The notes: a model not told the origin generated them from the sequence alone. A stretch of DNA of 29,956 nucleotides from JBNJEM01 sp051745935 (GCA_051745935.1 JBNJEM010000016.1:1-29956); one strand, 5' to 3'; positions 8,257-16,911 are shown, counted from the stretch's first letter. Numbers and translations: made by a program.

Positions 8257-8529
8257 TCACGCCGCTTGACCCTGCCTCTCCTGCTTCTGGCGAATCAGCC
8301 GAGCCATGCGTTCGATGCTGCTCAGATTCCCCGGTGAAATGTCTCGCGGAGTGAGTTCAATGCCAAATCGATTTTGCACGAACAGCACCAAATCGGTGAC
8401 CAACAAGGAGTCAAGCACTCCCTGCTCAATGAGGTTCATGCTCACGTCGCACTCACCAGACGCCCCCGTTTGGCTGTTCAAGAATTCAATGAGTTCTCGT
8501 TGGATCAGCTCTGTTTGTTGCATGTTCAT
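8257..8529 (-). CDS. Acyl carrier protein
   Basis: A 90-residue acidic helical protein with the carrier-protein signature LIEQGVLDSLLVTDL. Ser41 in DSL is the expected 4'-phosphopantetheine attachment site. It would hold an acyl chain as a thioester for the neighbouring acyltransferase and is probably loaded by the AMP-forming ligase encoded divergently at 9435. The sequence differs from the housekeeping AcpP type (GADSLD) and looks like a pathway-specific carrier. The ATG at 8527-8529 is chosen because the helical domain begins directly after it; a second ATG six bases later is equally possible. It is the first gene of the minus-strand run. Confidence 0.88.
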   Translation of the reverse strand: MNMQQTELIQRELIEFLNSQTGASGECDVSMNLIEQGVLDSLLVTDLVLFVQNRFGIELTPRDISPGNLSSIERMARLIRQKQERQGQAA

Positions 8530-8669
8530 CGAAGCACCAAACCTTGTTCCGTACGCGTTGTCGGGACCTCTTTTTTCCCGGGAAGTCATGGAACGCCAAC
8601 CAGGTTTTGAACCACGGGGCACCCCTCTCTCGGGTCCCCGCACCCGGCCCGCCAGGCATGGCCACGCAC

Positions 8670-8713
8670 GTCACCCCCATCGTGCGGGCCACGGCGCGTC
8701 ACGCCCATCGTGC
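8670..8713. promoter_or_regulatory. Paired 16-bp direct repeats, candidate operator
   Basis: GTCACCCCCATCGTGC (8670-8685) and GTCACGCCCATCGTGC (8698-8713) match at 15 of 16 positions and start 28 bp apart. They lie about 140-185 bp upstream of the carrier-protein start. Direct repeats near a promoter can bind a regulator cooperatively; none is identified. Confidence 0.3.
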
Positions 8714-8825
8714 ACGACGGATCGCGCAACGTGTATTTCCAATTGGGTAAACTATGATGACCTTCGCCATCAGTCATATCAGTTATATCGATTGCCGGCC
8801 CGTCACGGCTTAACTATCCTTGCGA

Positions 8826-8842
8826 ACGTTCCTTCGGAACGT
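8826..8842. other. UUCG-type hairpin
   Basis: ACGTTCC and GGAACGT pair perfectly around TTC. Read as RNA, the tip is C-UUCG-G, an unusually stable tetraloop. There is no T run on either side, so it is not a classical terminator. It may be part of a leader of one of the divergent transcripts. Confidence 0.4.
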
Positions 8843-9377
8843 CGACATGAGCGAACTGCAGGTGCCTTCTACCACCAATTCCGGACAACGGCAAGATCAT
8901 TTCCCGTAAAGCCTCACTACCCGGAGCGACGAATGCCGTTTTTGAATCTGCTAGCATGGCCGCGACCACCCGTTTTGCCGGCTGCAACGTATAGGGAAGA
9001 CCATGATTCGCTCAAGTAAAGGTAGAGAACCGAACGATTGGATACTGGACGGAGGGAAAGTGCCTTCCTAGACTCGCCGCGTCCAAGGAGCCCCCCCCTG
9101 GCAGTACCAGTCAAAAGGGGGGAGCAGGGGCGAGATACGGAATACGCTGGGCGCGTCGGACAAAAAAAACGGGTTGCCGGACGGAACCGTTCCCTTTGGT
9201 GAGCGAGGGTGGCATACGGGGGCGAGGAAGCATGCCCCATCACGTCTCAGCCTTTAATCCGGGAAAAATGGCGCTCCCCTTCCTGTGTCATTCATGATCG
9301 CACGGCGTACATGCCGCTGCCGGGCCAATGGTGACACAAGCTGCAAGGGAACATCCCTCATCATGCGCCGTCCGTTT

Positions 9378-9398
9378 ATGTGGGGTCGCGCCCCACAT
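9378..9398. promoter_or_regulatory. Inverted repeat upstream of acyl ligase
   Basis: ATGTGGGG (9378-9385) and CCCCACAT (9391-9398) form a perfect 8-bp stem with a 5-nt centre. It ends 36 bp before the ATG at 9435. It could be an operator or a leader hairpin. Confidence 0.4.
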
Positions 9399-9434
9399 TC
9401 GTGTCATTCGTGAGCGTGTGGAGCAAATAAGTCG

Positions 9435-11159
9435 ATGAAGCGTGTACACAATAGAGCGGCGATCGCTGATCAGAACCCATCCATCTTCACGCGAACGAGC
9501 AAGCGGGACGCGTACCGCTTTTTGACGCTCGATCGCATCATGTCGGACTCGGGAGAAGCAAACGGCTCGCATCACCGGAGACATCGCTCGAGCACGGCTG
9601 CCAAGCGGCCCACTGAATATGCCCGTTTGAGCGATGCGTTCTTTGCCACCGCGCACCGCTTCGCGGATCGGCCCGCTTTGGTGACTCGCAAGAATATCTT
9701 TTGCTACGCTGATCTAGCTCACCAATCCTTGTGCATCGCCGAACATCTGCTGGCGGACGATCGATACCGGCCCGGCGATCGTATCGTGGTCATGCTAGAC
9801 AACGGTCCCGAATTCATCGCGGCTTACTACGGGGTTCTCGCGGCGGGCGGTGTCGTGGTTCCCTTGCCCGCGAACATCGAATGGTGCCGTCTAGAGCGGA
9901 TCGCTCGCATGTGCAATGTGCGGAATATACTAAGCAGTCAGCGGATCGTCGGTCGTCGCCCCGAGATAGCCCCGAGGGCCTGCGTGCCCCTTGATCGGGC
10001 GGGGGCGCGGCCACTCAGAGTCCCGCACGTGGAACCATTCCGCATCGACAATCAATCGCTGGCAATGATCCTGTTCACCTCTGGATCCTCTGGTGATCCA
10101 AAAGGCGTGATGTTGAGTGACCGCAATTTGTTGAGCAATACTGAATCCATTTTGGGGTACTTGCCGATCACGCACACGGATCGCACCTTGGCATTATTGC
10201 CGTTTTATCACGCGTTCGGCCATTCGATCCTCCAGACCCATCTGCTTTCCGGCGCCACCTTGGTCGTGGATGGGAGAATGGTTTTCCCCACCACGGTGGT
10301 TGATGCCCTGGAACATCATGGCGCCACCAGCTTCTCCGCCGTTCCGGAGGGTTTTTACTCGCTGCTTACCATGTCCGATCTCGGCGACCGCGACCTTCCA
10401 CACCTGAAATACATGAGTGTCGCGGGGGGCGCGTTGAAGTCCGATTCAGTCGTCGAGGTTGCTCGCCGCATTGCACCGGCTGAGTTCTACGTCATGTACG
10501 GTCAGACGGAAGCGTCCGCGCGGCTGGCCTATTTGCCTCCTCAACTAGCGGAAACACACCCCGATTCCATTGGCCGGGCCATTCCGGGGGTGCAATTGCG
10601 GGTGTTTGACGAGCAGGGCCAGGAGGCAAAGCGAAACGAGACGGGGGAATTATGTGCCCGGGGCGACAATGTCATGCTGGGGTATTGGAACGATCCCGAG
10701 ACAACCCGACGGGTCCTTCATGACGGTTGGCTTCGGACCGGCGACCTGGCGAGCCGGGATGAGGAGGGATTCTTTCATGTCAAGGCGCGCAACAGCGATT
10801 TGGTTAAAGTGCAAGGCTTTCGCGTTCATCCACGCGAAATTGAAGAGACCATTTCCCGGCATTTCTCCGAGATGAGAGTCATTGTGGTACCGTACCAACG
10901 CAACGGGACGACCCGTCTGGCGCTCTACGGAATAACCGCCAAAAAGGCTCGGCATCTCGCCGATGAATTACGGAATGTTTGTAGTCGAGAACTCCCTCGC
11001 CACAAGGTTCCGTCGTTTGTGGAAGTATTACCCCGAGCCCCGATCAACGCATCCATGAAACTGGACCGCACTGCTTTGAAACGCCATGCCGAATACCATT
11101 CCAGCACGGGGGCAAGGCATTGTCCGGAAAGCGGTACGCCCAGAAGGTTACCCGCGTGA
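9435..11159 (+). CDS. AMP-forming acyl-CoA/acyl-ACP synthetase
   Basis: A 574-residue member of the ANL adenylating superfamily. It activates a carboxylic acid with ATP and passes it to CoA or a carrier thiol. Motifs in order are LAMILFTSGSSGDPKGVMLS (from 209, phosphate loop), YGQTEAS (355), LRTGDLASRDEEGFF (433), KVQGFRVHPREIE (about 457) and a C-terminal Lys in ASMKLDRT (542). All core motifs are intact, so it should be active. The substrate is probably a fatty or other lipophilic acid. The divergent carrier-protein gene suggests an ACP acceptor. The ATG at 9435 has GGAG upstream at a long distance; an ATG at 9540 is a possible shorter start with no better site. The next gene begins 31 bp after the stop. 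Confidence 0.9.
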   Translation: MKRVHNRAAIADQNPSIFTRTSKRDAYRFLTLDRIMSDSGEANGSHHRRHRSSTAAKRPTEYARLSDAFFATAHRFADRPALVTRKNIFCYADLAHQSLCIAEHLLADDRYRPGDRIVVMLDNGPEFIAAYYGVLAAGGVVVPLPANIEWCRLERIARMCNVRNILSSQRIVGRRPEIAPRACVPLDRAGARPLRVPHVEPFRIDNQSLAMILFTSGSSGDPKGVMLSDRNLLSNTESILGYLPITHTDRTLALLPFYHAFGHSILQTHLLSGATLVVDGRMVFPTTVVDALEHHGATSFSAVPEGFYSLLTMSDLGDRDLPHLKYMSVAGGALKSDSVVEVARRIAPAEFYVMYGQTEASARLAYLPPQLAETHPDSIGRAIPGVQLRVFDEQGQEAKRNETGELCARGDNVMLGYWNDPETTRRVLHDGWLRTGDLASRDEEGFFHVKARNSDLVKVQGFRVHPREIEETISRHFSEMRVIVVPYQRNGTTRLALYGITAKKARHLADELRNVCSRELPRHKVPSFVEVLPRAPINASMKLDRTALKRHAEYHSSTGARHCPESGTPRRLPA

Positions 11160-11190
11160 ACTGGAAGTCGCGCGACTTGTCGTGGAGAGA

Positions 11191-12708
11191 ATGGCCGTGC
11201 TCACGTCTATACTTAGGGCAAAATGGATTTTCCGCCGCGAGTCCGACCAATGGGAGGACCGACTGCGCGGGACACCGTTCCAACCGGAAGGTCCTGGCCG
11301 ACACCGGTATAAGGTTCTCAAGGCAATAACGCTGTTGCTCCTGGCGACTCTGGTCTGGAATACGGCGTTGGCTAACGACCGCGAGCCGCGCCGGCGCGGG
11401 ACGGTGATCATTATTCGAGGAGCGTTCACCGTCTTCTCGCTCGGCATGAACGAGTTGGGCGAAAAGCTTTCCCAACATGGGCTGGACGTCAAAGTCGTTG
11501 CCGATATTACCGCGAGGCGAGCAGCCTCCAAGCTCAAAGCCCAGTTTCAACGCAATAAGAATGTTGGCCCCATCGTCTTTATCGGACACAGCCGTGGAGC
11601 CGAACTAGGTCCCAAACAGGCACGGTACCTGCAGCGATACGGGATTCCCGTGAAGCTAGTCGTCATGGTCGATGCCGTACACCAAACGACCATCCCGAAA
11701 AATGTTGAACGGTGCGTGAACTTATATCACGACGGCACCTTGGGATTAGTGCACGGCGTTCCAGCTCGCGCTGAAAGTAAACGGACCACCATGCTAAACG
11801 TGGATATCGATCGGTTGTCTTCTCGCAACCGCGGCGGTAGCATCAACCATTTCAACATCGATTCCTCGCCATGGATTCACGACCTGGTCATTGCCCAAGT
11901 CCTGAAGGCCTGTCCAAAAGCAGGCTCAGCATCAAAATCAAGACTCGCGGGAGCCCCACTGCCCGCCACGAACCAGAACGACGTCCAGGTCACGATTCGG
12001 GAACGTTCCAGCTCAGGCCTGATCTATCCAACCCGTATTCTGACCGGATTATGGGCTGTTCCCGGTCATTCGCCAATCGCGAGCAGCTCAAGCCGGTTCC
12101 AATCAACCAACTCGACCTCGCGGCCACGCAGCCGAACACATCCGTCCGGCGGATCATCAGCCCCCGATAAAGAGCCGGCACGACGCGCCCCGGAGAGCAA
12201 CGAAGCGGAAGGGGCACGATCTCCCTGGTCCCTTGGAACCGCCATCCAAATTGATGCGTTGTCGAAACCTCGCGCCGCGAAACCGCCGGAAACCAGCGAA
12301 ATCGAATCGCCTGAAAACCCTCAAGGAATGGAATCGACGCCACGCCAATCCAAGAAAGCCGAAAACGACGAATCAAGCTCCAAGGCTTCAAACCAGTCGC
12401 GGGATTTGGACGAGACGGATGCAAGCGATCCGAAATCCTCGCGCCCGCCCAGCGAAGACTCGTCCAGCAAGTCCGAACCCCAATGTGAAAAGACGGAATC
12501 GACGCCACGGCAATCCAAGAAAGCCGAAAACGACGAATCAAGCTCCAAGGCTTCAAACCAGTCGCGGGATTTGGACGAGACGGATGCAAGCGATCCGAAA
12601 TCCTCGCGCTCGCCCAACGAAGGCTCGTCCAGCAAGTCCGAACCCGAATGTGAAAAGAGCGATACGCGGAAAAAGCCGCCTCCTGTTCAAGTAAAACTGA
12701 GCGGCTAG
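11191..12708 (+). CDS. Secreted alpha/beta-hydrolase-like protein with low-complexity tail
   Basis: The protein is about 505 residues long. A hydrophobic segment at about 45-61 ending ALA looks like a signal peptide placed after an extended N-terminus. The core domain has a nucleophile elbow GHSRGAE (Ser134), Asp161 in VMVDAV and His220 in INHFNID, a plausible lipase or thioesterase triad. From about 240 onward the chain is low-complexity, rich in Ser, Lys, Asp and Glu, and ends in two 55-residue tandem repeats. The tail could be a cell-wall or surface linker. The start at 11191 has GGAG just upstream and follows the ligase stop by 31 bp. Codons 13-36 lie in an inverted family B repeat, so the true start may have been displaced by that insertion. 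Its link to the acyl ligase is inferred from position only. Confidence 0.7.
   Translation: MAVLTSILRAKWIFRRESDQWEDRLRGTPFQPEGPGRHRYKVLKAITLLLLATLVWNTALANDREPRRRGTVIIIRGAFTVFSLGMNELGEKLSQHGLDVKVVADITARRAASKLKAQFQRNKNVGPIVFIGHSRGAELGPKQARYLQRYGIPVKLVVMVDAVHQTTIPKNVERCVNLYHDGTLGLVHGVPARAESKRTTMLNVDIDRLSSRNRGGSINHFNIDSSPWIHDLVIAQVLKACPKAGSASKSRLAGAPLPATNQNDVQVTIRERSSSGLIYPTRILTGLWAVPGHSPIASSSSRFQSTNSTSRPRSRTHPSGGSSAPDKEPARRAPESNEAEGARSPWSLGTAIQIDALSKPRAAKPPETSEIESPENPQGMESTPRQSKKAENDESSSKASNQSRDLDETDASDPKSSRPPSEDSSSKSEPQCEKTESTPRQSKKAENDESSSKASNQSRDLDETDASDPKSSRSPNEGSSSKSEPECEKSDTRKKPPPVQVKLSG
11229..11297 (-). repeat. Family B repeat, copy 2 (inverted, diverged)
   Basis: The reverse complement matches the central part of family B, including the CCTCCCATTGGTCGGACTCG stretch and GCGGCGGA after it. 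It lies inside the predicted 5' coding end of the hydrolase gene, the only copy within a coding frame. It is more diverged than the others. Confidence 0.65.
12331..12660 (+). repeat. Two 165-bp in-frame tandem repeats
   Basis: Units at 12331-12495 and 12496-12660 are nearly identical and encode 55 residues each, starting ESTPRQSKKAENDESS. The period is a multiple of three, so the hydrolase frame is kept. This is a recent internal duplication of the low-complexity tail. Confidence 0.9.
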
Positions 12709-12716
12709 ATGAGAAG

Positions 12717-12734
12717 AAAACCCGGGAGGTTTTT
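12717..12734 (+). terminator. Weak terminator-like hairpin
   Basis: AAAACC and GGTTTT pair around CGGGA, and the downstream arm runs into a fifth T. It begins 9 bp after the hydrolase stop codon. The stem is short, so termination is only a possibility. Confidence 0.35.
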
Positions 12735-12956
12735 CGCGGCGGATGACACGGAATGGGAGAATTTGCATCGCCCGCTCAACCTCCCGCCCCAAGGGCTCCT
12801 GAAACCTCATCTCCATGTTTGAATCGACGAACAGCGTGCTGCTCCAATTCACGACACCACAACAACAGAGGACTTCAAGCTGCCCCAACGCCAAGGGTCC
12901 CGGCTGGTCCATTCAGCTGCCTTGACGCACATCTTCACAGTCGGATTCGCGGAACT

Positions 12957-13060
12957 TATACTTCAGGCGGTTGGATTCGTCCAGGTGGAACGCTGGTCGA
13001 CGCAAGCCGCCCTCGCGTTGGTCGGATTCGCGACGGACAACGTCATCCGCGACCGGTATG
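12957..13060 (+). repeat. Family B structured repeat, copy 3
   Basis: It starts TATACTTCAGGCGGTTGG and ends CCGCGACCGGTATG. It keeps the inner TCC/GGA hairpin and the CGAC/GTCG pairing, while the outer stem is weaker than in copies 1 and 5. It ends just before the ribosome binding site of the GHL10 gene, so it would lie in that gene's leader if transcription starts upstream. Confidence 0.85.
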
Positions 13061-13082
13061 TATGGTTCGGAGGAACCTCAAA

Positions 13083-15491
13083 ATGACTCATTGGATTATT
13101 GGTTGTTGTCTATTGGGGCTGAGCGTTTGTCCCGAAACGAGTCGCACGATCGACTCATTCACCTACTCCGATGCGGAGGCGGCACGGCGGATCTGGCGAG
13201 GCGTGGCGGAGCGTGGCCAGGAACTTCGTCCGCGGGTGGTGAAAGACGAGGGGCGGAAGGTCTTGGAGATGCCAGCGCCGTTCGCCTCACAGCCCGATAT
13301 TCCCCGGGTTTACCTGGATCGGGATACGGATCTGAACCTGGCGGCGGCCGGCGAGCTGAAATTGGAGGTGCTCAATACCACGCCCGAATCCGGCGGCAGG
13401 TTGTCGCTGTACTTTCGCAGTGGCGAGGGGTGGTATGCCGCCGGGGCCGCGCTCACGGGAGATGGCTGGCAGACACTACGGTTCTCCAAAGCCGCGTTTT
13501 CCACCGAAGGAGAGCCGACCGGATGGCACAACATCGATGGGATACGGATCGCCGTCTGGCGCGGGCAATCCGTTGACTCGTCGCTCCGGGTGCGCGAGCT
13601 CGCGGCCGTGCAACACGACGTGGCGGTGATCATCCCCTCAGCCGGCTCGAACCCGGAATCGCAAACGGCCGCCCGCGCGGCGGAGGATGTCGCGAAAATG
13701 CTCTCCGAACTGGGACTCGGAAGCGACGCCATCGAAGACGAGGCCATGTTGCACGGCGCGCTGGGTGATCGGCGCGTGGCGATCCTGGCCTACCATCCCG
13801 ATTTGTCCGCTGAGTGCGTGGACGAGCTGGTGACGTTCGTGGAAGACGGAGGCAAAGTGCTCGTATGCTACCAGTTGCCTCGGCGATTGGGCGCGGCGTT
13901 GGGATTCACCGAACCCCAGTACCATCGTCCGGATGATCCGGGCGCGTTGGCCGAAATCCGATTCCTCACAGATGACATTTCTGGTTTACCGGCTCGTGTA
14001 CGACAATCCTCATGGAACATCACGACAGCCAGACCAGCCGACTTCAACGCTCGCGTGATTGGTCACTGGTACGGCGAAAACGGTCGGGAAACTGGTTATC
14101 CCGCCCTGCTGCTGAGTGATCGCGGCGCGTTTTTCTCCCACATCATACTTGGCGATGACTGGGAGAAGAAAAAGCAGATGCTGGCCGCCGTGTTGGGCCA
14201 TCTGGCCCAACCGCTATGGAAACAAATGGCCAGTCATGCTTTGTCACGAAGCGGGCACGTGGGGCACTTGGACGACTATGAAGATCTGGTCTCTTTCGTG
14301 AAGGCCTCGAACAGAAAACAGGCTCTTGAGCAGCTGAACTCAGCGGAGGAAACGCGGACGCAATCACGACAAGCAATGGAAGAAAGCCGCTACGCCAAGG
14401 TCGTTGAGAAGGCTCGCCAGGCCCGATCCAAACTGGTGCGTGCTTACCTGGTCGCGCATCGGAGCAAGCCGGTTGAAGGGCGGGCATTCTGGAACCATTC
14501 CGGCACGGGCGCCTACGACGGGGATTGGGACCGGACGGCACGGGAGCTGACCGAAGCGGGCTTCAACATGGTCATGCCCAACATGCTCTGGGGCGGCCGC
14601 GCCCACTATCCAAGCGATGTCTTGCCTCGCAGTCGTACCCATGAAGAACATGGCGATCAAATCTCACAGTGCCTAGCGGCCGCTAGGAAGCATGGGCTTC
14701 AGGTCCACGTGTGGAAAGTGAACTGGAATCTCTCGGGAGCCCCTCGCTCCTTCGTGCAAAGGATCCATGCCGAGCATCGCAACCAGGTCTCGGTTGACGG
14801 CGAGGCCCATGACTGGCTCTGTCCGTCCCATCCCGACAATGTCCAGTTGGAGCTGGACAGCATGCTCGAAGTGGCCCGGAAGTATGACGTGGACGGGCTG
14901 CATTTCGACTACATCCGCTACCCCGGCCGCGACAAATGCTATTGTGACGGGTGCCGCGAACGGTTTGAAGCTGATTTCGGCAAACGAGTCTCGAACTGGC
15001 CCGAGGACTGCTACTCAGGCGAACTTCGGGATGAATATGCCGCTTGGCGCTGCGATCAAATCACCCATCTGGTGAAAGCCGTTCATGAAAAGGCAAAGCA
15101 ATTGCGGCCGGACATCGAGATTTCAGCCGCTGTTTTCAGTTCGTATCCAAACTGCAAGAACTCGGTGGCGCAAGATTGGCTTGCCTGGGTCGAAGCTGGC
15201 TATCTTGATTTCATCTGCCCCATGGATTACACGCAAAACGATCAGGATTTTATCAATCGGGTGTCGCACCAGTTGGATCTGGTCGACGGTCGTATCCCCG
15301 TGTATCCGGGCATCGGCCAATGGCGGTTGACCAACGACCGCACCGTCGGTCAAATCCATCACGCCCGCCGCTTGGGCGCGCCAGGGTTCACCCTGTTCAA
15401 CCTGACCGGTGAATCGATCCGATCCGTCGTGCCGGCCATTGGTCTCGGGGTGGGGCGCGAGGAAGCCGAAACTCCGCACCGGCAGCAGTGA
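13083..15491 (+). CDS. Secreted GHL10 family glycoside-hydrolase-like protein
   Basis: An 802-residue protein with a short signal peptide (WIIGCCLLGLSVC). Residues about 25-175 look like a beta-sandwich, as in carbohydrate-binding modules. Residues about 178-370 (VAVIIPSAGS onward) resemble the Rossmann/glutamine-amidotransferase-like fold often found in such proteins. Residues about 465-790 form the GHL10 barrel, with GLHFDYIRYP near 603, the following CYCDGC typical of bacterial members, and FICPMDYTQND near 712. It probably acts on a surface or extracellular polysaccharide, but the substrate cannot be read. The ATG at 13083 has GGAGG 9 nt upstream, which decides it over longer in-frame options running back through the family B repeat. 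Confidence 0.88.
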   Translation: MTHWIIGCCLLGLSVCPETSRTIDSFTYSDAEAARRIWRGVAERGQELRPRVVKDEGRKVLEMPAPFASQPDIPRVYLDRDTDLNLAAAGELKLEVLNTTPESGGRLSLYFRSGEGWYAAGAALTGDGWQTLRFSKAAFSTEGEPTGWHNIDGIRIAVWRGQSVDSSLRVRELAAVQHDVAVIIPSAGSNPESQTAARAAEDVAKMLSELGLGSDAIEDEAMLHGALGDRRVAILAYHPDLSAECVDELVTFVEDGGKVLVCYQLPRRLGAALGFTEPQYHRPDDPGALAEIRFLTDDISGLPARVRQSSWNITTARPADFNARVIGHWYGENGRETGYPALLLSDRGAFFSHIILGDDWEKKKQMLAAVLGHLAQPLWKQMASHALSRSGHVGHLDDYEDLVSFVKASNRKQALEQLNSAEETRTQSRQAMEESRYAKVVEKARQARSKLVRAYLVAHRSKPVEGRAFWNHSGTGAYDGDWDRTARELTEAGFNMVMPNMLWGGRAHYPSDVLPRSRTHEEHGDQISQCLAAARKHGLQVHVWKVNWNLSGAPRSFVQRIHAEHRNQVSVDGEAHDWLCPSHPDNVQLELDSMLEVARKYDVDGLHFDYIRYPGRDKCYCDGCRERFEADFGKRVSNWPEDCYSGELRDEYAAWRCDQITHLVKAVHEKAKQLRPDIEISAAVFSSYPNCKNSVAQDWLAWVEAGYLDFICPMDYTQNDQDFINRVSHQLDLVDGRIPVYPGIGQWRLTNDRTVGQIHHARRLGAPGFTLFNLTGESIRSVVPAIGLGVGREEAETPHRQQ

Positions 15492-15607
15492 AATTGGAGG
15501 TCCCCCCCTTTCCAACCGGTCTAACGGACGCCTCGCTCCACAATGGACTCCGTTAGGGTCACGCCACCGGCATCCAGGAGACGCTGAACACGTGGCCGTG
15601 GTTTTGA

Positions 15608-15702
15608 GATATACTTCAGGCGGTCGAATTGGTCCGGGTGGAACGCTGCCCGACGCAAGCCGTCCTCCCGTTGGTCGGATTCGCGGCGGACGTTTTTTAT
15701 CG
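15608..15702 (+). repeat. Family B repeat, copy 4 (3' truncated)
   Basis: It starts GATATACTTCAGGCGGTCG and follows the family through TCGGATTCGCGGCGGA. It then diverges and lacks the usual GTCATCCGCGACCGGTATA end. The first hairpin keeps five pairs (GGCGG with CTGCC). Confidence 0.82.
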
Positions 15703-15763
15703 CTCATCGTCTGGTCCAACGGTCATTTCAAGACAAAAACATGCAAGACAAAAATATTCACAG

Positions 15764-15835
15764 CCCGTAACAAAACCGAGCTCTCGCTTCCAAACCCCCT
15801 TGGATTACAGCACATTTGCATGGTTTTATCATGGG
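15764..15835. repeat. Family A interspersed repeat, copy 2 (inverted)
   Basis: A 72-bp copy in the opposite orientation to copy 1: CCCGTAACAAAACC at 15764-15777 and GGTTTTATCATGGG at 15822-15835, with the core as CCAAACCCCCTTGGATTAC. It has the same length as copy 1. Confidence 0.85.
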
Positions 15836-16082
15836 GTCTTAGTGGCCCTCTTTCCGCCCTTGAAACACGCTAACCGGTTGGAAATAAACGACTTACGCTC
15901 GAATGGACGTTCAACCGAACAACTGAACCGCGAATGGAACACGACCTTGTCCCCTTGTCAGGCCTCGGGACGCCGGCGCCAAGCTGATCTTGACCGGTTT
16001 CAGCGATCGTGCGACCATTTGCGACGCAGTCTTCACGCTCTTGGAGGTGGACCGGGATTGTCTTTATTGCGGAGCTTGGGAA

Positions 16083-16712
16083 ATGAAGCGTCTGAAGGCG
16101 ATGTACTTCAGCGGTTTGGCCGCGTGGTTGTTCGTGGTAACGGTAAGTTGCCAATCGCCCTATTATGCGGACAAAGGGGCGGCTCTAGGGGGCGTGGCCG
16201 GCGGGTTGACGGGGGCGGCCCTGGGCGATCGATCGGGGCGCGCGGCTGGTGGCGCGCTGGTGGGCAGCGCATTGGGCGCGGCCACCGGCGCCGCGGTGGG
16301 CAATTCGATGGACGCCGAAGTGGAACGTCGCGAGGCGAACGCGGAAAGACGAGCGCGGGTGGACAACGCCGTCTCCATCTCCGACGTGGCCAGCATGGCG
16401 GACTCCGGGGTGGAAGACGACGTGATTATCAATCAAATCCGGACCAATGGAGTCCAAAACAACCTGACGCCGGGGGAAATCATCGATCTGCACGAAAAGG
16501 GTGTCAGTAAGGCGGTCATCGATGCCATGCAACAAGAGGCGAGACGAAGCACTGCGTCGGGCCGCCCGAGCGCGAGCCCGCCGGTGATCGTGGAGGAATC
16601 ATACGTGGTGCCGCCCTATTACGGCCCTCCCCCTTGGCACCGCTACCACTACCGGCGCCGTTTCCATCGCCGCCGCCCCGGGGTTTCATGGGGGTTTTCC
16701 TACTCGCACTGA
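16083..16712 (+). CDS. Glycine-zipper surface or membrane protein
   Basis: A 209-residue protein. Its N-terminus, FSGLAAWLFVVTVSCQS, is a signal sequence ending near Cys; the lipobox is imperfect, so lipidation is uncertain. Residues about 33-80 are a glycine-zipper with repeated GGxxG/AxxG spacing (GAALGGVAGGLTGAALGD and following), typical of membrane-inserting or outer-membrane-associated small proteins. A charged helical segment follows, then a helix-rich region (NLTPGEIIDLHEKGVSKAVI). The C-terminus is rich in Pro, Tyr, His and Arg. The ATG at 16083 has GGAG 8-9 nt upstream. The role is unknown; related proteins are often envelope stress or structural components. A family A repeat begins 4 bp after the stop. 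Confidence 0.8.
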   Translation: MKRLKAMYFSGLAAWLFVVTVSCQSPYYADKGAALGGVAGGLTGAALGDRSGRAAGGALVGSALGAATGAAVGNSMDAEVERREANAERRARVDNAVSISDVASMADSGVEDDVIINQIRTNGVQNNLTPGEIIDLHEKGVSKAVIDAMQQEARRSTASGRPSASPPVIVEESYVVPPYYGPPPWHRYHYRRRFHRRRPGVSWGFSYSH

Positions 16713-16716
16713 GAAG

Positions 16717-16787
16717 CCATAACAAAACCAGCCAGCCTTCCTTTCCCCAGGGAGTTTTGGGGGGCGGGAACCACGTTGTGTTATGGG
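16717..16787. repeat. Family A repeat, copy 4 (degenerate)
   Basis: The ends CCATAACAAAACC (16717-16729) and TGTTATGGG (to 16787) are inverted, and the interior is shortened and diverged (CCCAGGGAGTTTTGGGG). It lies between two convergent genes, directly after the glycine-zipper stop, where it could act as a two-way terminator. Confidence 0.7.
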
Positions 16788-16911
16788 CTGTAAAACGCTC
16801 AACCAACGACCGAAAAGACCGAAAGCCCCAAGGGAGCGGGGGGCCCGGCGAAAAGGGGCAATCGCAGCGGCGCGAACGCTACTGCAAGACCGGCAATCCA
16901 CGCGAATCCAT

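Larger units (their letters stand above)
8530..9434. other. Divergent intergenic region of the acyl/sulfo cluster
   Basis: About 900 bp separate the carrier-protein gene (minus) from the acyl ligase gene (plus), so promoters for both transcripts should lie here. It contains a pair of 16-bp direct repeats (8670-8713), a UUCG-loop hairpin (8826-8842) and an 8-bp-stem hairpin just upstream of the ligase start (9378-9398). Runs of C and G around 9088-9123 could pair imperfectly. No further gene is supported. Confidence 0.5.
12709..13082. other. Intergenic region with family B repeat copy 3
   Basis: About 370 bp between the hydrolase stop and the GHL10 start. It holds a small terminator-like hairpin (12717-12734) and a family B repeat (12957-13060) that ends 22 bp before the next start. 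The open frame running through it continues into the GHL10 gene but lacks a binding site upstream. Confidence 0.5.
15492..16082. other. Intergenic region with family B and A repeats
   Basis: About 590 bp holding family B copy 4 (15608-15702) and inverted family A copy 2 (15764-15835). Between the repeats and the glycine-zipper gene (15836-16082) I see no other element. Long plus-strand frames here come from the repeats. Confidence 0.5.

Noticed and set aside
12753..13082. Longer N-terminus for the GHL10 protein
   Set aside because: It would translate through a family B repeat and place the signal peptide internally; the ATG at 13083 has a good binding site.
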